Shown: positions 42,426 through 54,570 of the stretch, piece by piece
Layout: each line of letters begins with the position of its first letter
How positions within the stretch are numbered: position 1 is the first letter of the stretch
Notes under the pieces: model-generated
The model's input: the letters and a program-made list of their open reading frames with translations, nothing else
The model's database searches: none
What the model was told of the DNA's origin: nothing
Origin: Amylostereum areolatum
Taxonomy: Eukaryota > Basidiomycota > Agaricomycetes > Russulales > Stereaceae
DNA: 64,000 bases
Reading direction: 5' to 3'
NCBI GenBank assembly: GCA_012932865.1
Contig: SAXG01000105.1
Span: 1 to 64,000, forward strand
Made by a program: the position numbers and the translations under genes

Positions 42426-45017
42426 ATGTCGTTCACTTCTGGTGAGTCAGTCTTCCTTTCGCTTTCCTCGTGTCTCACATATAGTTCTCCAGTTTGTCAA
42501 GTGTGCGGCGTGGCGACACGCAGGAGCTGCGGCCGATGCAAGGTTGTTTATTACTGCAGTCCCGAGCATCAGAAGGCGGTGTGCACGTCTATCCCTCCTT
42601 GTCTTCCTCTGTTGACACTTGGCTACAGGATTGGCGCGCCCACCGTCCCAACTGCAAAGTCTCACCATCCCTACCTGTCTCTGCCGCCGCCGACACTGCG
42701 GTTCCAACCCCTGGAATGTGTCTCACTCTTGACGAGGACGGTGTCCAATGCTCCAACTCACCAAAATGCGACGGACGCTGTTGGACGCATCAGCGCCAAT
42801 ATCAGAAACTGACGAAAACATACGAAGATGCCTCGAGGCGCGTCGATGCAATACCCGATACAGACATTCCCACCAAGGCGCAGATTGCGGCTCTCGTTGA
42901 ACATGCGGAGATAGTCCAAAAGCAAACACGGGTGAGGGAGCTCTTGGGGGCGATCAGGACGGAGACAGTCGGGCGAGAAATCCATCGGAAGAGGTTTTTC
43001 TTGAAAAGTTAGCGATTCGTCAATATGACACCGGAAGCAAGCTGATGTTTGATGGTGAAACTAGTGGATGGCGAGCACAATATGCGTCTGGAATTGCTCG
43101 AAAGGCGGATGGATGGGGCAGCAGAGGCCTTAGCCGCTTTGCTTGGTAGGGCGATCGAGACGCGGAGGGCGTACCGAGCAGATGTCGGTTCCGAACGTCA
43201 AGCAAAAGAACTGGGAGCCAACGGGGACAAACCTGGTGATATATTGAAGACCATACTCTCAAAACTTCCGAAGGGGAAGACAATGAAGCCAAAGAAATCC
43301 CCGAAGACGAATGCGCCAGAAGAAAAGGGGGGGGAGGAGGCAGACTTGATTGAGATACAGATATTCGCGTGCGTCGTTTTCCTGAATAATAACCTATGAA
43401 GTACGGGCACATTGACAACTCTTAACAGGTCTAAAAAGAAGAGCCTAGGCAAGCTATGCAAAATCTTCCTACAGACTCGCGAAGAATATCTTGAAGAGCG
43501 TCTCAATGACGACAACCGCGACGACCTTGATTTTATTCGTTCCATTAGTATCGTCCGCGATGCGTTGCTACAGTATGGTCGACGCACTGTCTTAAAAGAT
43601 CCCATTCTGTTTGAGAAGGCCCAAAACAAAGTATCTTGGGAGGACCTCTTCCTCGACATTGAGTTCCAGACAGAGGACTTCCAGAGGCTCTGTGCAGGAT
43701 TTGGGAGGGCCACGGACATCGGTCTTCTTTGGTTGAAGGATTCCGTCATCGAGGCGATCGCAATGTGGCCTGAACCCGGAAACCAAGGTACTTCTGCTAC
43801 CGCTGGTGAATACGGTACGTACTTACGGTCGCTCCCTATGTTTGGTCCTGACGACGAGTATAGGGCATCGACATAAAATACTGGGCGAATGGGTGCATAG
43901 CTCCTATAACAAACAACTGACATGTTCCCCGGAAACTTGGTGGGTGGGTAACCATCTTGTTTTACCCATTCCAACGGCAGGCACTTACACATGGCGTACG
44001 GTATGGCAGTATATATTCGGTCTGCTTGAGTCCACGATCGAGCGCAATACCGAGAACCGTTTTATGCGACTCTGTAACAGCTTCGAAGATATGCACATAC
44101 TCTTCTCCATTGCTGGATTTGGGCTCATGCCAGTACCCACCAATTTCGAAAAGTACGGCGTCGCGAAGGAGCGCAATGTTCTCGCCCAGTGTGGTGTCGT
44201 GGTTGCCGAATTTGTTCCAACTGCAGCGGGACTGGGGACCGTGGGGGTGCCCGCGGGCATGATAGGACCATTCCCAAGCACGAATCCTGCCTCGCGAAGG
44301 GGGTGCATTACCTGGGCAGAGATGGAGAGCAGAGCATACATTTTCGGAGCTGTGCACAACGAACACGACGTGTTCACGGACTCGTTTATACGGGAGCTCA
44401 AAGCCAGGTCGGACCTGTTCATTGTCATCACCCGCTCGGAGACCGATCCTGGTCGTGTCACCGAGGAGCATGGAGCAAAACGCCTGGAACCATTCGCCCA
44501 AATGCGTACGCGTACGTTCGAGGCGCCGTATGCCTCCTTGGACAACAGGCCGCGGGGACGCGGTGCTTGGGACGTGGTGCGCTCAGCTCGAGACGTGTTG
44601 TATGGCGGTGACCTCTTCAAAGCAAACGACTTCAACGCACCATCTCGTTCGGAGGCAGTTCGTGGGTACATCACCGAGTTGGAAGGACCGAATAGTTCAG
44701 GCTGGCTGTTCCACTTCAAAAACTTTGAAGTTAAGTACTTCGTCATCTTAGATGCGAAGGCGAACACGGACGGAAAGGAAATGATGCGGGAGGTTGAATG
44801 GGCGGCGCTTCGGGCAGCGGGTCTCGTCCAAGGGAAGAGGACCCTGTCGAAGCGGATCAAAGCTATGGATTCACTCATGAAAAAGCGCACGGGCGAGCTC
44901 TTCGCGTGGCTGCCTCCGAGCGTGGCGACAACGGAGTATCGTCCTGTCGAAGAGCGGATGAGAGAGGCTGGGATGGGATGGTTGTTTGACAGGCTTCCTC
45001 AGGCCAATAATTGGTGA
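42426..45017 (+). CDS. MYND-type zinc finger protein
   Basis: Six exons (42426-42441, 42493-42578, 42629-43007, 43065-43368, 43429-43814, 43864-45017) give about 774 residues. A complete MYND finger sits at residues 5-45: VCQVCGVATRRSCGRCKVVY, then YCSPEHQKADWRAHRPNC. The exon junctions were picked because they restore this finger (the acceptor is CTCCAG at 42492, not the earlier ATAG). Next come a short Cys/His stretch (CSNSPKCDGRCWTHQ), a coiled or basic region (KGKTMKPKKSPK), and a C-terminal part with NTENRFMRLCNSFEDMHILF and TGELFAWLPPSV. MYND fingers bind proline-rich partners. The C-terminal region is not a family I can name. The ATG is only 247 bp from the retrotransposon end. Confidence 0.85.
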
Positions 45018-45107
45018 ACAATTACTTACATAGTAATAGACGGAAGTAGTACTCCAGTTTATGTTATGATACCACCGAAAATCAATTCCAAGACCGTACA
45101 CGATACT

Positions 45108-46358
45108 CTACTTATACAGCGCAATCCTGGCCATGTTCGGGTACGCGCCCTCACGGTGCTCGGCCGTCTTGAGGATGTCGTTCTCCCACGACCCATCGTA
45201 GTTGTTCTCCCGCATCCACGACTCGAGTGTATGCCCCTCCGGATGCACCTTCCTCACCCATTCCATGTCCCTCGTGACCACATCCTCCTTCCAGGCCGCC
45301 CACCACCCCGTGAAGTTCTTCCTCCACGTCGTCGACCCGTCGCCCTTGGCCTTCTCACCGGACGCGATCGGAATGTCCGCGTCGACGAGATTCGTGAACC
45401 ACTCATCGGTCGTCTGCGGCTCGAAGACGGCGGGCTTGCCTGTGACCTTGGTGAATGTGCGCACAAGGTACTCCCCGTCGACCATGTCGCTCGCGACCTC
45501 GAGGTTCTGTCCGGACGTCTCGGCGGGGTGGTCGAATATGTAGCGCGCGAAGAAACCAATGTCGGCGAGGGAGATCATCAGGACGTGGCCCTTGTCAATC
45601 GGGAGGACGAAGACGTGCGTGCCGTCGGCGCGTTTGTACATGGGTCCGAACATGTACTGTGCGATGCAAAAGAAGTGAGTGCCTCGTACGATCCACAGAC
45701 GCGCTCCACCCACCATCTTGAGCATGTCCAAGTACGCCCCGGTGGTGAGCACCGTCCAAGTCATGTCTTCGTTCGACGGCTGCGCCGCCATCCACTCGCC
45801 CACGATCGCCTTGGCGTCCATGTGTTCGCTCTTGATCTGTGGGTTGTACCCGCTTTTCTGGAAAGCCAAAAGCGCGCCGCGGTCAGTCTCTTCCCATCGT
45901 CCCAAAGACGGGTAAGAAAGAACTCGCCTTGAAGATATGGTCAAGTCCGCTCCAGACGTAGTGCTTGAGCGTGCCGATCTGCTTTGCGGTCTCGAAGATG
46001 CGAATACCCGTCCAAATCTCGGTCGCCTCGCTCACGTTGAACCCATCCGTGTTCACGAACGCGCCGTACACTCCATGCAATGCTTTCTCGACGGCGGCGA
46101 TGTCGGTGAACGAGCCTGACATAGGTGAACGTCAGCGGGCCGAAACAGTTGCACACGAAGACCCTTACCGGTGACGAGCTCGACACCTTGGCCGGCGAGC
46201 TCCTGGGCGGACTTGCTGGTTGGGTCGCGCGTGAGCCCGCGTACGGCGTAGGGCGAAGGAGACCCGTCCTTGGCGGGGGCAAGCAGTTTGTCGATGACTG
46301 CACGGCCTTGGGCACCGGTGGCGCCAATGACGAGAATGAGTTTCTTGGAAGTAGACAT
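45108..46358 (-). CDS. NmrA-like NAD(P)-binding protein, paralogue 2
   Basis: Exons 46169-46358, 45928-46115, 45714-45857 and 45108-45656 match paralogue 1 in number, length (190, 188, 144, 549 nt) and phase, and encode about 356 residues. It has the same Rossmann motif (VIGATGAQGRAVIDKLL) and VRGLTRDP. Most residues are shared with paralogue 1; differences include AIVGEWMAAQPSNEDMTW against AIVSEWMSSQPSNEDMTW. Intron 2 (45858-45927) again has a GC donor (AAG|GCGAGT). The 3' end lies 90 bp from the convergent MYND gene stop. Confidence 0.88.
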
Positions 46359-47162
46359 AGTGAAGTTGATGTCGATGCAGAAAGCTTGTGTGGAGGGGGA
46401 CAGTGCAGGAGGGATGTTCCCTTTACACCCATCGACGTCGGTCTATTTATCCCCTCGACCGCCCCTCTAACATCGCAAAATAATACCTAAGTTGCTTGAA
46501 GTGAAGTGAGCCCTGCGGCCTGCAAAGCTGCAACACGTCGCAGAGTCGCCTCGGGCACGCCCTCGGGCATCCCTGCGGTCGATAGTCGGCTCCGCTTTAC
46601 TCACCTGTAAATTGTATTCGGCGGCGTTCAACGTTGTGATGTCCATATTAGAATGCCCGGTCAGAAGGCCGTCCACGTTGACTGCGAATGAATGAAGTTG
46701 AACGATGCTTCCGATAAGCCTGAGGAGGAAGATATCATGGCACGGTAAGTAACACCGTTGCAGCCTGCAGCGGTAGGCTGGCAAGTCGGAGTCCCTGGCT
46801 TGTTGTTCCCAGTTTTTCCTAGTTTTCTCCCGCGAGAAGTCCGCAACATCTAGGCGATTGACCGATGTATGTAGAACGTTGGGTCGGACTCCGTCGCTGG
46901 CACGCAGTCTTGGCGCAAGCCGAAATGATCACCGCAATTCGCCGGTCTTCCATGCATCATGTCACACAAGCAAAAGCAAGGTTGGTAAGAGCAGTCATCG
47001 GGCTTCGCCTCGTCACCGATGCTCCCAACGCAGTGAGTGCCAAGAGGGGGACCAGTCAGCCATATCTGAGTTGATGATAAGTAAACTGGAACAATGTCAG
47101 TCCACTGTCCACGCCACAAACAATCCCACAGAATCGCACGGCCAACCGCGGGGATGCGACGT
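46359..47162. other. Intergenic spacer
   Basis: It contains the promoter of NmrA paralogue 2 with a TATA-like TATTTATC near 46442 and the CGGGCATCC repeat shared with paralogue 1. No further gene is visible. Confidence 0.45.
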
Positions 47163-48054
47163 CAGGGCTTGACTCGGATGAGCTCATCCGCGGATGGCAC
47201 GGATATCCATCCGTGGGAACGCATCCATATCCGTACGGATGACATCCGTGCGGATGTCGCGGATGGGTGACGTCATATGCCTTGAGCCCTTCGCAGTCGC
47301 AACTTGACGGTTATACCCAACATTTATGAGTGTCCAGGTGGCTGCAGGCACCCCGTTGGGCACCGTTGCTTAAGGAAAGAAGTGTACCCCGTTGAATACA
47401 CATTTTGTGTCTCAGTTCTGCCTCGGTCGGCGTGCCCTTTGAATCATTATGTAATCCATGCCGCCAACCCTTCTTCGCAATGTTCGCATTGTTCGTCCCG
47501 GGCCTCCCGCTCCCTTACGCCTGTTCTTCCCCACAATGTTACCATGTGCTTGCTTCTGTTGACACTGAGCTCTCGAAAGGTGCTTGCAGCAACTGCACAG
47601 CAATGGGCCACTGGCTGCTAGTGTTCTGGTACTGGCATGAAGCAACCCTGCTCTTACTGCCACCACAATTACACATAAAATAAACCACATTGTTTCCAGA
47701 GATTTTAACTTCGTAAAATACAGCAATTACATACTCAACTCAGTGGTCCATATCAGCCACAATAACAGCAACTTAAGTACAAGTGAACAGTAATCCCTGC
47801 TCACTGTGGCAACTTAAACATGAATAAGGTCAGCATTTGCAAGTCAGAAGGAAGGGATACACTGTGTAAATGCATATCTATGTGTAGCAAGTAGGAAAGA
47901 CAATGTACAAGCACTTGGAGTTGGTGAGCACATCAAGGAGGCTGGAAGCACGTGAAGGGCGTCATCCGCGGATGGCCATCCGTACGGATGAAAATCCGCG
48001 GATATTTTCCCACGGATGAACGGATTCAACCGGATGGATCCGAGTCAAGCCCTG
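47163..48054. mobile_element. Non-autonomous hAT-like element (about 890 bp)
   Basis: Ends are inverted: CAGGGCTTGACTCGGAT at the left and its reverse complement ATCCGAGTCAAGCCCTG at the right. Both sub-ends are packed with palindromic copies of ATCCG/CGGAT (for example ATCCGCGGAT, ATCCGTACGGAT), typical of fungal hAT termini, which often begin CAGGG. No transposase ORF lies inside. The flanks share GGATGCG but not as a clean 8-bp duplication next to the ends. Confidence 0.75.
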
Positions 48055-48175
48055 GGATGCGTAGATAAGCCCCAAACACAATTAGAAGTACACAATAACA
48101 CGACTTGGTCAAAACAAGCGAGCGCACGAAAGCATAACATACTGACGGGACCGAGTGCAAAGCATAACACGCCGC

Positions 48176-50053
48176 TTAGACGTCCATCTCGAAATCCTTC
48201 TCCTTCTCCTCAACCTCCTCCGTCTCGAGCGCAGCAGGAGGATACCGAATGTTAAGCCATCGGTTGACCTGAGCGAGGACCGCGAGAGCCATGACGAACG
48301 CGCTATTCATTCCCGCCAGCGTGAGTCAAACGTGCGTTCGAATAGACTAGAAATTGAACATACCAAGTGGTGGCAAAGCCCTGGACATAACGCGGCCCCG
48401 TGCGACTGGGCCAGAGGAAGGTGCCGTAGATCGACGCGCTGTTGCCTAGAGCATTGACGAAAGCAATCGCGATCGCGCGTTTTTCCGCCGGATGTGTGAT
48501 CAGGCCCGAGACCCACTGCATATAAGTAAGCAAGCAGCAAGGAACGAAAGAAGAGGAAAGAACTCGCCAGTAAAGTCAACGGACACGCCGCATACACCCC
48601 CGCGACTGCAAAGCACAGAAACGCGTACTTGACCTTGTCATTCTCGACCGCGACAATGACTATGAAACTGACGCCAGCCAGGAGACTCGCGGCCGTGATC
48701 CAATGCCCGCGCTCGCGCTGGATATCGCTCGCGAAGCAGAAGCCGAGGATGGCGAGGAACGCGACGGCGTAGATTGGGATGGTCATGTATTGTTTGATGT
48801 AGCCCTCATACCCGAGTTGACCGACGAGCGTCGGGATGAAGTACTGGATCGTCTGGGCGCCCGTGGCGAGCATGTACATCACGATAAGCAGCCATGTGCG
48901 CCAATCCGTGAAAGCCATCTTCGCGGCTTCGCCGTGCGAGGGGTTCTGCAAGGGCAAATAGATAAGCACAGAGACGGGAAAGTGAAAGGAAGAGGGACGG
49001 GCCGCGATGCTCGAATCCTGCGTTCCACCAATTCCATCGAGTGCCAGACGTTGAGTAGCGATAAACTGCACGCCAAAGCACATTTAGACAACTCCGTATC
49101 GATAAAGAACCAGAAACAACGCACGCGCTCCTCAGGTGTCAACCACTTCGTCGTCGCCGGCCAATCCGGCAAGATCAGCCACGCGAAGCATCCAACGAAG
49201 CTCGCCGCGACGCCCTCGATGAGCAAAAGCCACCTCCAGCCTTCCAGCCCCCGAGCGAACCGCAAATTATCCGTGATAACCCCCGCGAGCAAACCAGAGA
49301 ACGCGCCCGAAACGGCGGTCGCGGTGTAGAAGAGAGCGTAGCGCTTGGCGAGCTCGTGGCGCTTGTACCAGGAGGAGAAGTAGAAGGCGACGCCGGGCGC
49401 GAAACCGGCTTCGACGAACCCGAGGCAGAAGCGGATGCCGGCGAGTTGCTGATAGTTGGATACGGCGGCCATGCAAGCGGCCACACCGCCCCATATGACG
49501 CACAAGCCCGACAGGCTACAATAGTATTATGGGTGAAAAGAAGCGGAGAGAGAAAGGGTGTCGGTAGGGCATACAATATGGACGGGCGAACGCGAGTGAG
49601 AAACATGTTGGCTGGGACTTCAAAAATGACGTAGGAGATCTGGAGGGATCGAGCGCGTCGGTAATCGTGAGGGAAGGCCGACGACAGGAGTACACACAAA
49701 GAAGACGAGGAGGACGACAGAGTATTGGGTGTCTGTGAGTGCGAGGTCCTCCGCCATACCGCCCGACTTGGCATTCCCTGCTCGGCATCTCCTGTCAGTG
49801 AATCATAGGACAGAGTCAAGACTGAGGACAAACCGATGTTGGCTCTGTCGAGGTAGGACATGGTGTACAGCAGCCATATCGTCGGAACCTATCGGCCACG
49901 CAGATGAGACAACAGGAGCCAGCTGGGAACTAAAAAAAGACGACGTACGATGCGCAGGTCGATTTTGCGCAAGAGGCGCCTCTCAGCGTCCGACCCAGGC
50001 GAGTACACAAACTCCTCCTTCCACTCCTGCTCCTGCTTCTCCGCGAGGGTCAT
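48176..50053 (-). CDS. MFS transporter, anion:cation symporter (allantoate/sugar-acid) type
   Basis: ATG 50051-50053. Exons 49949-50053, 49834-49888, 49698-49777, 49575-49639, 49125-49515, then from 49065 (with a further uncertain intron before about 48944) to 48568, 48364-48515 and 48176-48302. An N-terminal soluble stretch (EKQEQEWKEEFVYSPGSDAE, RRLLRKIDLRI) leads to WLLYTMSYLDRANIGNAK, the first-helix signature of this family. Later helices include GIRFCLGFVEAGFAPGVAFY, YFSSWYKRHELAKRYALFYT and PAEKRAIAIAFVNALGNSAS. About 12 membrane helices are expected in the plasma membrane. Family members carry organic or sugar acids, vitamins or allantoate with protons. The last-but-one intron has a GC donor (CTG|GCGAGT, 48516-48567). 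It is divergent from the aldolase. Confidence 0.85.
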
Positions 50054-50564
50054 GGTGCAAATAGCGATTGCCACTTGAGGTAGGTTACGAAGAACGCGTC
50101 TGGGCGAACCAAGGGACCGAATCGCGACGCGGTCTGAAACCTCTTGCTTTGTCGTACTGGTTCAGAGGTTGCGGGGGTCCGCGGGGACCCGCAACACCCT
50201 GACTGGGCGAAGAACACGACGCCAAAGACGCGGCATAAGGGCGGTTACGTACAGTTACGTCCCGTCGTTCGCCAGCTCGCGCGCTCGAACGGCGATCGAA
50301 AGAGGGAAAGTGGAAGGGGCGACATCAACAATCAATTTGAGTATTTAATCTCTCCGAGCATCACGTGCCCCGGGACAATCCCCGCTCCCGGTCCGCTCCT
50401 CCGCGCGGTGACGGTACATAATGCCCGGTCGATCATCGATCGTCTGCGACTTGGACAGGGCCGGTGTGTCGTCGGCTCCCTTCAATTTCCCCACAAAAGC
50501 CAGTCAAATCCCCACATCGTCGTTCACGCCGCTCAGACTTTTGCTTTTCGTGATCTTTTCATCC
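50054..50564. promoter_or_regulatory. Shared bidirectional promoter of transporter and aldolase
   Basis: A 511-bp gap separates the two divergent ATGs. GC-rich stretches such as GGGGTCCGCGGGGACCC (a near-palindrome at about 50173) could be regulatory sites. Co-regulation is inferred from the arrangement. Confidence 0.45.
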
Positions 50565-51795
50565 ATGTCGTTCGAGTCTCTCAAAGGCAACCTCACCCTC
50601 GAGATCCTCTTGAAGGCCGAGCGCGAAGGCTACGGCATCCTCGCCCAAACCTGGTACGTGCTCGCCTGCATCAATCCTTCTCCTCCACATCGAATCCTCA
50701 TTCCCCAATGGTTTCCACTCAGCTACGACGCCAACCAGGTCATCGCCCTCGTGCGCGCCGCCGAACGCAGTCGCAGCCCCGCCATCCTCCAGCTCTTCCC
50801 CGTCACCCTCGCCTACGGCGGCGGACCGTTCCTCAAGTTCTGCCTCGATACGTTGGTCATATAATCACTCTCGAAAGATCGTCCGTTTCACGTATCGTAC
50901 AGCGCGCACCAGGCCTCCGTCCCCGTTGCCGTTCATCTCGACCATGCGACCGACCCGGAGCACATCGAGCTCGCGCTCAGCCTAGCAGAGAAGGGCATCG
51001 CGTTCGATAGCATCATGGTCGACGCCAGCCATGCTGAAGTGCGCCGCCTGTCCGGTCCCTGCGTCCTAGTCTCATCGTCTCCTCGTTCCTGAATGCAGAC
51101 TGACGAAGAGAACATCGCGCTAGCGCGCCCGCAAGTTGAGCGTGCAGCCAAATCTGGCGTTCTAGTCGAGGTTGAGCTGGGTCGACTCGAAGGTGGCGAG
51201 GCCGGCCTGCGCGTGATCTCGGACGGGAAGCTCACCAACCCGGAAAAGGCGGAGAACTTCATGAAAGAGTGCGGCTTCGTTTCTCCTTTCCCTGTTGCAT
51301 TCGGCGGGGGACCTTAACGCACGTACTCTGCAGGACCGGCGCGCTCATTCTCAGCCCGAGTATCGGTAATCTGCATGGGGTCTACCTCAAACCCCCAAAC
51401 TTCCGACAAGACATGTACGCCGTTTCCCCCTTGTTGTTTCCTCCCCACACATGACCCTTTTTCCATGAAGCTTGAAGGACCTGAAATCACGTTTTGCCGG
51501 CCGTGTTCCTCTATGTCTCCATGGAACAGACCAGGTTTCCGACGAGCTCTTCAGAGAGTGCATCGCGAACGGTATCTCCAAGGTACTTCCGTCCCCGTCC
51601 GTCTTTTATATCTGCCTTAGACTCACTCTGCGACAGATCAACGTCAACACCTTGGCACGCGAACCATATGCCGCCGCACTTGCGTCCGGCCTGCAGAGCA
51701 AGCCGTTCCCGGAGGCGATCGAAGATGCGACAGAAGCCTTCGCGCGCGTGTGCGACGAATGTTTTGTGCTGTTCGGCTCGGCGGGCAAAGCCTGA
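50565..51795 (+). CDS. Class II (zinc) ketose-bisphosphate aldolase
   Basis: Seven exons (50565-50653, 50723-50851, 50903-51038, 51099-51268, 51334-51414, 51471-51582, 51637-51795) encode about 291 residues, normal for FbaA/GatY/KbaY-type aldolases. Family marks are GYGILAQTCYDANQV, VAVHLDHATD (metal His and catalytic Asp), DSIMVDASHAE, SIGNLHGVY (metal His), PLCLHGTDQVSDE (metal His plus the Gly-rich phosphate loop) and ISKINVNT. These enzymes split ketose phosphates to dihydroxyacetone phosphate and an aldehyde. Fungal glycolytic FBA is longer (about 360), so a side pathway for sugar acids or polyols is likelier. Intron 2 has a weak donor (GTTGGT), so that splice is less certain. Confidence 0.88.
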
Positions 51796-52238
51796 GAGAA
51801 GAGAGATCACACCGTATCATGTGTGCTTATGAATCTGTGTAGGATATTGGATGCAAGTTTCGATGACGAACGAGTTCAGTGCTCAGCCTGAAGACCTCGG
51901 ATCCTCCGCAAGAGAATCGCGTCCCCCTGCGCCACGCCGCCGTACTACCTTGAGCGGCGCTACGTCAATGACCTGGACGATTCACGATTGGACACCTTGT
52001 ACAATTCCAAAGTTGTCAGTACATAGGATGAGACTATGACTCATGCTGGTCCCCGTGCAGAAGTTCCCGACATCGTCTCCTCGCTCGCCCAGGCGTTGGC
52101 AGTGTAACACTGACACCTATACACATTGAAAATGAAAATGAAAATGTATGTTACATTGAGATAGTGCACGAACGACGCTTCGCTTTGAAGTTCTGAAGAG
52201 GTGAAGGAATTTAATGTTGACTAGACGCCTTAGAACGA
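51796..52238. other. Intergenic, convergent 3' ends
   Basis: 3' flanks of the aldolase and the SDR. A short plus frame (51851-52039) has no family features; it contains a repeated AAAATGAAAATG near 52128. Confidence 0.5.
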
Positions 52239-53294
52239 CTATCTTCTGGTTAGGTTAGCCACGGAGACTACAGACGCCTCCGCGTTTAGCCTTTCTTTCT
52301 CTATGTCTGTCGAGCTCCACACTGGCTCGAACGCGTCCACGTTCTCCGCGATAATCTTCAGCTTCGCCTTCATCCAGGCACCGCAGTCGGGACCGAGCGG
52401 CACGCGCGTCCACTCGCGCTTCCCGCCCTGCGCCTCGACGAGGCCCTTGGCCAGCCCCGTGCCCGAGACAACCTCGAACATCCGCGCGGCAGCCTTGACC
52501 ACGTCTCCGACCTGCCCCTCGTCCAAATGCATCTGCAGCACGCGGCCCAGCGCGCCGTGGCCCTGCGCGTGGTCCGTATACGCTCCCGTCGGCCGCACCT
52601 CCCGCGCGTGCGCCTTGGCCGTCGCGAGGAAGTTCGTCGGGAAGAGGCCGGGCACAACGATGAGCGCGCGGACGTGGTACGGCGCGAGCTCGCCGCTCAG
52701 GGCTTCGGTGAACGCGTCGAGGGCGGCTTTGGACGCGTTGTATGCGCCGAGTCCCGGGCCGCCCGCGAAGCCGACGATGGAGGAAACGTTGAGGATGTGG
52801 CCGGATTGTTGGGCGCGGAAGGTGGGGAGGAGGGCTTGGATGAGGGCGAGGGGCCCGTACAGGTTTGTTTGAAATTGAGCGTGGATGTCGGCGAGGCTGG
52901 AGGGGAGGGAAAGGACATCAAGGAGGGCTGAATAGGGAGCGAAGAGATGGCGTACTCGAGTTCTTCGACGGGGCCTTGCTGGACGTATCCAGCGTTGTTC
53001 ACTAGCACGTCGATGCGTCCGTGGATGGCCACGGCCTGTTCTGCGGCTCCTTTGATGTGGTCGACGGAAGCGCTGGGGTTGAGAGACAGTGGAGAGGCGT
53101 CCTGCAAGGAGGCGGGGAGCTTGGAGACGTCCCGAGCGGCGGCGATGACCTGGATCGTCCAAAGGAATGAGTACAACCTCTGGAGTGGCGATAAGATCGC
53201 GGCATACCTTATCGCCCTGGGATAGAACATAAGCCGCGAGCGCAAGTCCCAGGCCAGAGTTGGCACCAGTGATAAGCCAAACGCGTGCAGACAT
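52239..53294 (-). CDS. Classical short-chain dehydrogenase/reductase
   Basis: Three exons (53208-53294, 52956-53149, 52239-52896), about 312 residues. All classical SDR marks are present: VWLITGANSGLGLALAAYVL (cofactor G-x3-G-x-G), DVLVNNAGYVQQGPVEEL (NNAG), ILNVSSIVGFAGGPGLG (catalytic Ser) and AYNASKAALDAFTEAL (Y-x-x-x-K), then VPGLFPTNF. The longer C-terminus (about 60 residues) is common in fungal SDRs. The acceptor after the first exon has Ala-Ala-Ala-Arg-Asp, suggesting NADP(H) preference from the basic residue, an inference only. It is divergent from the DenD-like gene (ATGs 1.28 kb apart). Confidence 0.9.
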   Translation of the reverse strand: MSARVWLITGANSGLGLALAAYVLSQGDKVCRDLIATPEVVLIPLDDPGHRRRSGRLQAPRLLAGRLSTVSQPQRFRRPHQRSRRTGRGHPRTHRRASEQRWIRPARPRRRTRVRHLFAPYSALLDVLSLPSSLADIHAQFQTNLYGPLALIQALLPTFRAQQSGHILNVSSIVGFAGGPGLGAYNASKAALDAFTEALSGELAPYHVRALIVVPGLFPTNFLATAKAHAREVRPTGAYTDHAQGHGALGRVLQMHLDEGQVGDVVKAAARMFEVVSGTGLAKGLVEAQGGKREWTRVPLGPDCGAWMKAKLKIIAENVDAFEPVWSSTDIEKERLNAEASVVSVANLTRR

Positions 53295-54570
53295 ACTTCA
53301 GGTAGGAGAGGGGTGGTGTGCGGTGTTGTGTCAGTGGGACGATGTTCTCTGGGACGGTGCTAGTGGGAGGTTCTCTGCCATTTAAAAAAGAGAGAGCGAG
53401 AGTGGATCCACCGGAGAGATGTGGGTGTTCGCATGGCCCGGAGTGCATCTTAGAACCGGGAGAGAACGGGTGATGTGTGGAAGACATGGGGAAGTGCACT
53501 GGGAAGAAGGTCGGCTTGAGGCTGACTCACGTCGCATTGCTTGTGGGTTTCCCTTGTCCCGTGTGGGTCGATGATTCAATGCAGATGTATGGGGCCCAGA
53601 GCTTGCGACGTTGGCGGAGGGTTTTGTTCGCCTCAGCTGAGGGACTAACATTGAGGACCGGCGGTTAGACACGGATGGAACGCTCCAAAAGCTCCGCTGC
53701 ACGCTGATCGGCGTGGGTGGATATACCTGGAGCTTCGATGAGCGCGCTCGCCGCTCTACGGTACTAGCACTAAATCGTATATCGAGGTTGGTCTGTCACT
53801 GGAATACGGTTCAACGTTTGAAAGTTCGAGGACAGTTAGGAGACACTCACAGATTACGAAGGGTCGAAGTCGAAGTGTGTAATCGTTCTTCTGGAGACAC
53901 GATGGACAAGCGTTAGGTTTCTGGATCTTCGGAAGAGTGCTTCAACAGTGGATCAGGAAACGGCGATGCCTACATTAATGGCATTGCGCAACAACGAGGG
54001 CCACCTTCCCCGGGTCATAACATGCTTCTAGAAATCTACGTGAGTCGAGGGGTAGAGTTAAGACTTAGTCTATAGTCACTTCGAGAGGCAGTGGGCCGCC
54101 ACAGACTTGGAGTACATAGTAGGGGAAAGATGCGGGATGGGGATGATGTTGGGAATCCCGGGACGAATGACGATCTATCCGGACGGAGATCGAAGCATGC
54201 GATCTATCCGGGTGATTGCAGAATCTATCCGGGTTATGTAAGTACGTTACGTCGTCGATCTCTGAGAGTCTGAAGCAATTTATTCCTCCATCCTCCTGAC
54301 AGCCACTGAGCCACGTCTGAGTGACTGAATCCATATACACCTCCCGGCCGCGGCGCACCATTACCCGTATGTTCCGGTGAGGAAGAGCGCGTACCACCCA
54401 CGACCTCGTAGCGAACAAGGGGGTCTGGACCATTTTAGACCAGCTTAGTACTTGGGGAATCATCGCCCTTCTGCTCACGGGAGGTTTATAACTAGGCTGT
54501 TGGTCACACGTCATTTCGCTACTGGAAACTCCACTTCCGAGTCCCATTTTCACAAACCTTCGCCACCGCC
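53295..54570. other. Intergenic region between divergent SDR and DenD-like genes
   Basis: No gene. Around 54172-54236 the short motif ATCTATCCGG occurs three times (GATCTATCCGGACGG, GATCTATCCGGGTG, AATCTATCCGGGTT), possibly regulatory. A TTTAAAAAA tract near 53382 is about 88 bp upstream of the SDR ATG. Confidence 0.4.

Noticed and set aside
47152..47162. GGATGCG as a clean TSD of the hAT-like element
   Set aside because: Four bases (ACGT) lie between it and the left TIR, and the adjoining 8-mers differ, so I do not claim it.
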